Below, one piece after another: positions 16,572 through 22,307 of a stretch of DNA of 22,307 nucleotides. The position numbers and the translations under genes were made by a program. Positions within the stretch are counted from its first letter, which is position 1. Each line of letters begins with the position of its first letter. This DNA is from an uncultured Eubacterium sp. Its GTDB lineage: Bacteria; Bacillota; Clostridia; Peptostreptococcales; Anaerovoracaceae. The notes beneath the pieces are model-generated. The model searched no databases. It saw only the letters and a list, made by a program, of their open reading frames with translations, and had not been told where the DNA came from. The stretch lies in contig CANBFZ010000002.1 of NCBI GenBank assembly GCA_947367725.1, positions 1-22,307 on the forward strand. Direction: 5' to 3'.

Positions 16572-16609
16572 AAAAAGCGTGCAGGACGAAGTTTCGCCTG
16601 CACGCTTTT
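16572..16609 (-). terminator. Leader terminator 2 of the Rpn gene
   Basis: On the minus strand, AAAAGCGTGCAGG pairs perfectly with CCTGCACGCTTTT, with an inner CGAA/TTCG, followed by T5. It ends about 10 bases before the Rpn Shine-Dalgarno site, so it lies inside the predicted leader. Confidence 0.8.
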
Positions 16610-16624
16610 GCAGTTTTTGCTGAT

Positions 16625-16651
16625 AAAAAAAGGACGGCTCAAACCGTCCTT
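16625..16651 (-). terminator. Leader terminator 1 of the Rpn gene
   Basis: On the minus strand, AAGGACGG pairs with CCGTCCTT around a six-base loop and is followed by T7. It lies about 35 bases after the predicted transcription start and before the second leader terminator. Confidence 0.8.
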
Positions 16652-16693
16652 CTGGAATATAAAGGGAATAAATCCTTTTTTGCCCATATCATA

Positions 16694-16722
16694 AATATAG
16701 CATAAATTTTCCCCTGACGCAA
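16694..16722 (-). promoter_or_regulatory. Predicted promoter of the Rpn gene
   Basis: Minus strand: TTGCGT (16717-16722), a 17-base spacer and TATATT (16694-16699), with an extended TGC before the -10. It would give a leader of about 130 bases carrying two intrinsic terminators. Confidence 0.55.
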
Positions 16723-16807
16723 GGGCTTTTACAAGTCTGGTCCGGAGGGTTCTTTTAATTATGTTTTCCTTGTCCGTACCGGGAACATATCCCTTGCCCA
16801 TGCCGGC

Positions 16808-16830
16808 AAAAAGCGGGAATTTTCTCCCGC
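16808..16830 (-). terminator. Further minus-strand terminator-like hairpin
   Basis: Minus strand GCGGGA pairs with TCCCGC around a six-base loop, followed by T5. It lies upstream of the predicted Rpn promoter. The rest of the 385-base gap 16553-16937 holds the Rpn promoter and leader; between 16831 and the AraC start I see only AT-rich sequence with weak promoter candidates. Confidence 0.5.
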
Positions 16831-16937
16831 CGCGCACGCCCCGTTTAATTTGATTAAAAAAGTACTATAACAGTTTAATTTTGTGTATTGTTTTTGTGAT
16901 TTTTAAAAAATACAATGAATAAAAGGAGAAAAATCAC

Positions 16938-18305
16938 ATGGATAAGTACACGAATTTGCTGAAAATTTATGCGGGACAGGTCACTTATATGCCTTTCCAT
17001 TTGAGTGAAAATTTGCGGCTGCTCTATGTACTTTCCGGCAGCATCAGCTGTAGATGGGTAGCAGGCGTACATACACTTTCCGCTGGACAGATTGAGATTG
17101 TCAACATCGAAGAACCGTTCTGTATCGAACAGTCCAGCGACGATAATTTGGTTTTGTTCTTTGAAATCCAAAAGAAAAAAGCGGTGGAGTACTGCGACCT
17201 CATTGATGACGGACTCTACAACTGCAATACGACTCTTTTTTACGACTCAACCACAGACAGCAGGGCGCAGGCAGTCTTAAAGGACAAGATGCGGACGCTG
17301 TACTTAGACTATCTGGAAGACAAAGAGCACGCTCGCATGGAGAAGCAAATTTGCGATATTGTAAATTTTATCGTGGATAACTGCCATGATCTTCTGAATA
17401 TGCTCAATGCCAAGCGGGGAACTGACCCGCGGGCAGAACGTTTTTTGCGCATCTATACCTATATGTATAATCATTGCGATGAGAAAATTAATCTAAAGCA
17501 GCTGGCGGACTGTGAATATGTCAGCCAGCAGTATTTATCTAAAGAATTCAATGAAAGATTAAATATGAACTTTAAAGATACGCTGGAGTATTACCGTATT
17601 ATTCAGTCGGTACGCTACCTGATTCAGGGAAAAAAGACTGTAACGATGATCTCTGAACTTTGCGGATTTTCGGCGCCGCGGTATTTTTATAAACATTTTG
17701 CCATTTATCTGAAATGTACGCCTGCGGAATTTCGAAATCAATATCTTTCTCGCGGCATACAACTGCGCAGAGTGGATGCAGCAGACGCTAAGATTAAAGA
17801 ACTTCTTCTGCAGTTTCAGAGTGTGAGAACTGATAGGACATTAAAGTCAGAAAATTCGATTCCATTTCCTGTGATTGCGCAGCAGCATTTACAGTTTAAT
17901 AAAAGAAAAGTGGATCGGAAACTTGTTGCGTCCCTGGTGGAGTTTGCCAGACAGTGGATCCCAGAAGGGGTAGAAGTCATGAGCCTATCCGGGAACAGAA
18001 TCAGAAATCAAATGGCGGCATTACTGAAGGAAAAGTTGTCCTTACGTGAAGACAGCCATATTCCACCTGTCATACTGCTGTTCTATAATGGCACACAGAA
18101 CAAAATGACTGCGGCACATTTGGCAAAAAAGACAGGGGAAACAGGCATCAGTGCACATATGATGTGTCAAGTTGCAGAAGCCAATGGACTTTGCTGTCAG
18201 CTGGATTTCAGCATCCTATTTTATGAAGCTGAGGTTTGTAGCATTCTTGGGATGAACAGGCGCTTTCAGCCGCTTTTGACTGTGATGATTGGCTATGGCG
18301 CATGA
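16938..18305 (+). CDS. AraC-family regulator with C-terminal nitroreductase-like domain
   Basis: A 455-residue regulator, much longer than the usual ~300. Residues 1-90 look like a small cupin-type ligand-binding domain. The AraC DNA-binding part is at about 165-272, with HTH1 around LKQLADCEYVSQQYLSKEF (186-204) and HTH2 around VTMISELCGFSAPRYFYKHF (235-254), closing with CTPAEFRNQYL. After a linker, residues 317-455 resemble a compact nitroreductase: KVDRKLVASLVEFARQW at its start, HMMCQVAEANGLCC late, and ILGMNRRFQPLLTVMIGYG at the end. The usual flavin-binding Arg-Ser motif is not clear, so it may be a sensor, not an enzyme. AAAAGGAG is 9 bases before the ATG. It lies 66 bases before the peptide ABC operon, its likely target. 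Confidence 0.85.
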   Translation: MDKYTNLLKIYAGQVTYMPFHLSENLRLLYVLSGSISCRWVAGVHTLSAGQIEIVNIEEPFCIEQSSDDNLVLFFEIQKKKAVEYCDLIDDGLYNCNTTLFYDSTTDSRAQAVLKDKMRTLYLDYLEDKEHARMEKQICDIVNFIVDNCHDLLNMLNAKRGTDPRAERFLRIYTYMYNHCDEKINLKQLADCEYVSQQYLSKEFNERLNMNFKDTLEYYRIIQSVRYLIQGKKTVTMISELCGFSAPRYFYKHFAIYLKCTPAEFRNQYLSRGIQLRRVDAADAKIKELLLQFQSVRTDRTLKSENSIPFPVIAQQHLQFNKRKVDRKLVASLVEFARQWIPEGVEVMSLSGNRIRNQMAALLKEKLSLREDSHIPPVILLFYNGTQNKMTAAHLAKKTGETGISAHMMCQVAEANGLCCQLDFSILFYEAEVCSILGMNRRFQPLLTVMIGYGA

Positions 18306-18371
18306 TTTCATCAGCTAGGAGAGGACGTCTTCTGGCTGTGGATGTATAAAATTGAAAAGGAGAAAGAGAAG

Positions 18372-19955
18372 ATGTTAAAAAAACAGAAAAAGTTTACTGC
18401 AATATTACTGATCATGCTGCTTGCGGCGGTCACACTGATGAGTGGGTGCGGCAGTGACAGCAGCGAGGGCGCAGACAGCAAGACGTTGGTTATCGCGGTG
18501 CAGGACGAAGTGGAAGGCACAGATATTCAGCAGATTGGCTGGACCAATGTGGTGCATGAGCTGATTTACAGCCCGCTGGTTACTTACAGCAAAGATTTGG
18601 AAGAGATTTTGCCATGTTTTGCAGAAAGCTATGAGATCTCCGAAGATGGGCTTTCTATTACGTTCCATCTCTTTGCAGATTCTAAGTTTTCCAACGGCGA
18701 TCCGTTGACGGCAGAAAGTGTAAAGAAATCTGTATTGAGAATGAAAGAAATCAGCGAATATTCCGGAGACGTGGAAGCCATTGAGGACATCGAAGTGGTG
18801 GATGATACGACTTTGATTTACCATCTGTCAGAGCCTGCAGCATATATGTGGGCGAGTCTGTGCAGTGACTTCGGCGGTGTTGTAGATGTGGACAAAGCAG
18901 AAGAAATGGGCAAAGATGAATACAACCGGTGTGCGGTAAGCAACGGCATGTACATGGTAAAGGATTGGCAGGCAGGTTCCCAAATTATTCTGGAAAAGAA
19001 CCCGAACTTTAGAACCGCAAATCCGAACGTAGAAAATAAAGGGTTGGCAAACTTTGATGAAATTATCGTCCGCTTTATTCCGGATGAATTCACCAGAGTC
19101 AGTGAGTTGGAGTCCGGAAACGTCGATATCGCTTATAATATTCCGGCAGCCAGCCGTGAAGATCTGAAAGCTAATGGTGATATTACCGTTTACGAGAATG
19201 AACAGGCAGGCGTATCTTATATGATGATGAATACAGATACTGCGCCCCTTGACGAGATCAAAGTGCGGCAGGCAATCAATTTGGCAATTGATAAAGAAGC
19301 ATTGGCAGCATCCATGAACAATGTCATTGCGCCGACCTATGGATTTATTTCTAAAGCACAGGCAGGATTCAGCGAGGAAAAGGAAGCTGCCCTTGCGAAG
19401 CTTTACAAGTACGACCCGGAAAAGGCAAAGGCTCTTTTGAAAGAAGCGGGCTACGAAGATAAGGACGGTGACGGCTTTGTAGAAAAAGACGGAAAGAAAT
19501 TGACTTTTGAATTCTGCTCCTCTACAGACAGAGCGACGGCGAAAGCATCCGCACCGGTCCTACAGGATCAGCTGAAACAGGTTGGCATCGATGTGGAAAT
19601 CAGAGAATATGAAGGTCCGTACATCAAGCAGCTGATGAGAGAAAACAATTATCAGTCTGCATCCAGAAACTTTGAATGGGTTGACGCAGATATTCTTTAC
19701 TACGTATTTACCGAAGCTTCTGGCTACCCTTGGCATGATGCGACCGTAACAAAGAAGCTGGAAGAAGCCCGTTATATCACCGATCCGGAGGCGCGTGTGA
19801 AGAAGTACGAAGAATTCCACGATGCAATTTATGCGCAGATGCCAGCCGTTTCCTTGTTTGCAGACGTTGACTGCACTGCAACGAGAAGCAACATCAAAGG
19901 TTTTGCAATCACCAACGACGGAAGAAGCCTGTTTGGCGATGTAGTAAAGGAGTAG
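18372..19955 (+). CDS. Peptide ABC transporter substrate-binding lipoprotein (SBP family 5)
   Basis: A 527-residue binding protein. The signal peptide ends in lipobox MSGC with the lipidated Cys26, so it is tethered outside the membrane. Family 5 (DppA/OppA/NikA) features are LAESYEISEDGLSITF-like text near 80, NGDPLTAESVKKSVLRM (about 110-126), the NPNF box and PLDEIKVRQAINLAIDKEAL (about 300-320). ATG 18372 has AAAAGGAG 9 bases upstream; an earlier ATG at 18342 has none and would spoil the signal peptide. First structural gene of the operon, 3 bases before the S12 hydrolase. Supplies peptides to the DppB/DppC-like pore. Confidence 0.92.
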   Translation: MLKKQKKFTAILLIMLLAAVTLMSGCGSDSSEGADSKTLVIAVQDEVEGTDIQQIGWTNVVHELIYSPLVTYSKDLEEILPCFAESYEISEDGLSITFHLFADSKFSNGDPLTAESVKKSVLRMKEISEYSGDVEAIEDIEVVDDTTLIYHLSEPAAYMWASLCSDFGGVVDVDKAEEMGKDEYNRCAVSNGMYMVKDWQAGSQIILEKNPNFRTANPNVENKGLANFDEIIVRFIPDEFTRVSELESGNVDIAYNIPAASREDLKANGDITVYENEQAGVSYMMMNTDTAPLDEIKVRQAINLAIDKEALAASMNNVIAPTYGFISKAQAGFSEEKEAALAKLYKYDPEKAKALLKEAGYEDKDGDGFVEKDGKKLTFEFCSSTDRATAKASAPVLQDQLKQVGIDVEIREYEGPYIKQLMRENNYQSASRNFEWVDADILYYVFTEASGYPWHDATVTKKLEEARYITDPEARVKKYEEFHDAIYAQMPAVSLFADVDCTATRSNIKGFAITNDGRSLFGDVVKE

Positions 19956-19958
19956 TCA

Positions 19959-20993
19959 ATGATAGAGAAAGGAAACCTGGAACAGCGGCTGGATGCCGTG
20001 ATTTCACCGGTTATGAATGAAAACACGCCGGGCATGGCGCTTCTCATTGCCAAGGGGGATGAAATTCTCCTGCGCAAAGCCTACGGCATGGCAGATTTGG
20101 AACAGAAAAAACCGATTACGCCGGAAGATAACTTTGTCATTGCGTCTAATACCAAACAGTTTACCTGTTTTGCGATTCTGATGCTAAAAGAGCAGGGATT
20201 ATTGTCTTTGGATGAAACCGTCGACCGGTTTTTCCCTGACTTTCCGCCATTTGTTAAGGAAATTACTGTGCGGCAGCTGATGAATCATCAGTCCGGCATC
20301 AAAGAGTATTTTGATGACAGCACATGGCAGCAGTGGAGGCAGGCAGCGGAGGCAAGCACCAAGGATTTGCTGGAAATTATTAAGACGTTCGATGTGCTGG
20401 ATTTTGCGCCGGATAGTCAGTACAGCTACAGCAACTCCGCTTATGTGATGCTTGGCGCCATTGTCGAGCAGCTTTCCGGTATGCCATTTGGAACATTTTT
20501 GGAAGAAAAGATTCTGAGACCGGTGGGCATGACACGCTCCTGCGCGCCGGATGGCATGGACGTGAAACCTGCTTCCCTGATTGAAGGTTATGAACGGCAA
20601 GAGGACGGCAGTTTTGCAAAGCAGGTCTATGATATGCGGCTGGTCGGCTACGCAGACGGCAATATCCAGTCCAATGTGGATGATATGCTGACATGGCATA
20701 GACACCTTTATGAAAGCGAGGATGCCTGCTTCCTTTCCAGAGAAGCCATGGCGGAATCCTTTGTGGAAAACCGTCTAGCAAATGGAGAGGGTACAGGCTA
20801 CGGTCTGGGGTTCTTCTTAAACGGTGAAACGCCGGGTCATAGAGAAATCTGGCATACAGGCGGCACCATGGGATTTATTTCCAGATGCTCCCGTTATGTA
20901 GATGACAGAATTTCCATTATTATGCTCACCAATTACGAGGGACTTCCGAAAAACGAATTATATGAGAAAATAGTGGCAGAAGTATTTGCATAA
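19959..20993 (+). CDS. Cytosolic serine hydrolase of the beta-lactamase/S12 family (copy 2)
   Basis: A 344-residue paralog of the gene at 3186-4235. SNTK at 63-66, YSN at 157-159 and HTG at 299-301 give the full S12 active site. No signal peptide. The Shine-Dalgarno AAAGGAG overlaps the stop of the binding-protein gene and the start is 3 bases after that stop, so translation is coupled. It sits between the binding protein and the permease genes of a peptide transporter, which is unusual and suggests that the imported peptide is its substrate. The fold also includes D-aminopeptidases and esterases; D-peptide cleavage is favoured by the deacylases nearby but unproven. Confidence 0.87.
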   Translation: MIEKGNLEQRLDAVISPVMNENTPGMALLIAKGDEILLRKAYGMADLEQKKPITPEDNFVIASNTKQFTCFAILMLKEQGLLSLDETVDRFFPDFPPFVKEITVRQLMNHQSGIKEYFDDSTWQQWRQAAEASTKDLLEIIKTFDVLDFAPDSQYSYSNSAYVMLGAIVEQLSGMPFGTFLEEKILRPVGMTRSCAPDGMDVKPASLIEGYERQEDGSFAKQVYDMRLVGYADGNIQSNVDDMLTWHRHLYESEDACFLSREAMAESFVENRLANGEGTGYGLGFFLNGETPGHREIWHTGGTMGFISRCSRYVDDRISIIMLTNYEGLPKNELYEKIVAEVFA

Positions 20994-21007
20994 ATTATGT
21001 AGATAAG

Positions 21008-21037
21008 GCGGGCAGAGGGCGCAGTGCTTCTGCCCGC
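21008..21037 (+). other. Intercistronic stem-loop
   Basis: GCGGGCAGA pairs perfectly with TCTGCCCGC around a 12-base loop. No T-run follows, and the dppB Shine-Dalgarno site starts 6 bases later. It is best read as an RNA processing or stability hairpin that lets the binding protein and hydrolase be made in excess over the permeases. Confidence 0.65.
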
Positions 21038-21054
21038 TGATTGGAGGAATGACT

Positions 21055-21984
21055 TTGAACGATATTATGCGTTATATTATCAAGCGGCTGCTGATGGGCA
21101 TCCTGGTGGTTCTGTTTGTAACCGTTTTGATTTTCAGTATCATGCAGGCGATGCCGGGAAATCCGGTGGATTTGATGGTGGATACTAGGGTGTCTGCAGA
21201 AAAGGTTGCAGAAATTAAGGCGGAATGGGGTCTGGATAAGCCACCGGTGGTGCAGTATTTTTACTGGCTTGGGAACATTCTGCGGGGAAATTTCGGCATG
21301 TCCATTTCCCTGAAACAGAATGTAAGTGATTTGATTCTGCAGCGGCTGCCTTATACGCTGCTTTTGACCGGGGCGGCACTTGTGATTGAGTATTTGCTTG
21401 CCATTCCTTTGGGACTTCTGGCAGCAGTCCGCAAGAACAAGCTGACCGATAAGGCGTTGACTGTAACGACGGTTGTGCTTTGGTCTATGCCGCCGTTTTG
21501 GCTGGGCGTGCTTTTGATGCTGGTGTTCAGTATTCACCTGCATGTCCTGCCTCTTTCGGGCTATAGCGGATTCGCCTCCCTGATTTTGCCGGCGCTGACT
21601 TTATCTCTGCCGGCGCTGGCGCAGATTTTCCGATTGACCAGAGCGGAAGTGCTGGATGTGATGGACGAGAAATACGTGACGACGGCGTACGCCAAGGGCA
21701 TCACGGATAAAAAAATTCTCGTGCGCCATGTCCTTCGAAATGCGCTGATTCCGGTAACGGTGATGTTTTTCTTATCCCTGCCGTGGCTCATTGGCGGTGC
21801 GGTGGTCGTGGAAAATGTTTTTGCGTGGCCGGGCATGGGGCAGCTGCTATGGAAAGGCATTGCCAAGCAGGATTTTGTCATCGTGCAGGGTATTGTGTTC
21901 GTTATTACGATTTTGACGGTCATTTGCAATATCATAGGGGATATGATATCCGGCATTTTAGACCCGCGCATTCGACTGGAATAG
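21055..21984 (+). CDS. Peptide ABC transporter permease, DppB/OppB type
   Basis: A ~310-residue membrane protein with the DppB start MRYIIKRLLMG, six hydrophobic segments, the NPVDLMVD region after TM1 and the EAA-type loop RLTRAEVLDVMDEKYVTTAYAKGITD (about 195-225) that contacts the ATPase. Ends PRIRLE, as usual. GGAGG at 21043-21047 is 7 bases from a TTG at 21055 and only 1 base from an ATG at 21049; family alignment would also allow ATG 21067. It is 10 bases before the second permease. Together they form the pore for the binding protein at 18372. Confidence 0.92.
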   Translation: MNDIMRYIIKRLLMGILVVLFVTVLIFSIMQAMPGNPVDLMVDTRVSAEKVAEIKAEWGLDKPPVVQYFYWLGNILRGNFGMSISLKQNVSDLILQRLPYTLLLTGAALVIEYLLAIPLGLLAAVRKNKLTDKALTVTTVVLWSMPPFWLGVLLMLVFSIHLHVLPLSGYSGFASLILPALTLSLPALAQIFRLTRAEVLDVMDEKYVTTAYAKGITDKKILVRHVLRNALIPVTVMFFLSLPWLIGGAVVVENVFAWPGMGQLLWKGIAKQDFVIVQGIVFVITILTVICNIIGDMISGILDPRIRLE

Positions 21985-21994
21985 GAGGCAGCAT

Positions 21995-22307
21995 ATGAGA
22001 AAAGAAAAATGGAAACTGATGCTGCAGAACAAAATGTTCGTTATCGGCGCGGTGCTATTTTTGGCGGTCATTGTGGTGGTCATCTTTGCGCCACTGCTTT
22101 CACCCCATACATATACGGAACAGAACATGGCGATGCGGCTTGCAAAACCCTGCGCTGAATATCCACTGGGAACAGACCAGTACGGCAGATGCATTTTGAG
22201 CAGAGTTTTCTACGGCTCCCGGATTGCGCTGGGCGTAGGCATCGTGGCAGTGGTCATTGAAACGCTCATCGGTGTGACCCTCGGCGTGATTGCTGGCTAT
22301 TACGGAA
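21995..22307 (+). CDS. Peptide ABC transporter permease, DppC/OppC type (cut by window end)
   Basis: The first 104 residues are present. ATG 21995 has AGGAGG at 21983-21988. An N-terminal transmembrane segment (about 15-34) is followed by FAPLLSPHTY, then PLGTDQYGRCILSRVFYGSR, the hallmark LGTDxxGRD-type box of DppC/OppC (here Cys in the last position instead of Asp), and the second hydrophobic segment. The rest of the gene, and presumably the two ATPase genes of the transporter, lie beyond the window. Confidence 0.9.
   Translation, partial: MRKEKWKLMLQNKMFVIGAVLFLAVIVVVIFAPLLSPHTYTEQNMAMRLAKPCAEYPLGTDQYGRCILSRVFYGSRIALGVGIVAVVIETLIGVTLGVIAGYYG

Noticed and set aside
16553..16837. N-terminal extension of the Rpn frame
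   Set aside because: The frame is open by chance: it crosses a promoter and two terminator hairpins, while ATG 16552 has a strong ribosome site and begins at the usual family start.
16850..16937. Promoter for the AraC gene
   Set aside because: TTGTTT-N17-TACAAT (16888-16916) fits by eye, but its start would fall inside the Shine-Dalgarno site; an alternative TATAAC near 16865 lacks a -35. AT-rich sequence makes chance matches likely.
18316..18340. Palindrome-like AGAGGACGTCTTCT between the AraC gene and the binding-protein gene, considered as operator or terminator
   Set aside because: Imperfect, single copy, no T-run and no matching site elsewhere in the window. Not enough support.

Overview
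The window looks like a chromosome segment of an anaerobic, low-to-mid GC Firmicute, most likely a Clostridia/Eubacteriales relative. Reasons: strong AAGGAGG-type ribosome binding sites on almost every gene, sigma-A type TTGACA/TATAAC promoters, a bacillus/clostridium-type SppA, an Rpn-type PD-(D/E)XK protein with a Glu-Lys-Gly tail, and a clostridial-style two-component/ABC exporter locus. The species cannot be fixed from the sequence alone. No rRNA, tRNA, CRISPR array or insertion sequence was seen.

Layout. (1) 1-1729 (+): the tail of an upstream gene, sppA (membrane signal peptide peptidase) and an overlapping RDD-family membrane protein, closed by a terminator. (2) 1804-4235 (-): an operon of a cytosolic serine beta-lactamase-like hydrolase (S12 type) and an N-acyl-D-amino-acid deacylase. 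(3) 4464-5081 (-): a TetR-family repressor. (4) 5269-11855 (+): an OmpR-type response regulator, its histidine kinase, a secreted PepSY-like protein, a lipoprotein, two ABC-2-like membrane proteins, an ABC ATPase and a membrane-anchored protein; this looks like a signal-responsive exporter or immunity locus of unknown substrate. (5) 12120-15535 (+): an OPT-family oligopeptide transporter and a second D-aminoacylase-like amidohydrolase. (6) 15614-16552 (-): an Rpn-type nuclease-like gene behind a leader with two intrinsic terminators. (7) 16938-22307 (+): an AraC-type regulator with an unusual C-terminal domain, then a peptide ABC transporter operon (binding lipoprotein, a second S12 hydrolase, DppB-like permease, DppC-like permease cut by the window end).

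How the parts fit. Regions 2, 5 and 7 combine two different peptide importers (OPT and ABC), two paralogous cytosolic S12 hydrolases and two D-aminoacylase-like enzymes. The inferred theme is uptake and stepwise breakdown of peptides or N-acyl compounds containing D-amino acids. The strongest new evidence is regulatory: the hydrolase/deacylase operon (region 2) and the OPT/deacylase operon (region 5), 7.7 kb apart and on opposite strands, have near-identical promoters (TTGACA-N17-TATAAC sharing the 15-mer TTTTAGTGTATAACA), each followed by a copy of the palindrome GTGAACCGGTTCAC. A degenerate copy sits at the promoter of the tetR gene between them. This predicts one TetR regulon covering both operons.

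Other points worth a look are the AraC regulator whose last ~140 residues resemble a shrunken nitroreductase, the attenuator-like leader of the Rpn gene, and a sequence shared by the two promoters flanking the two-component genes.
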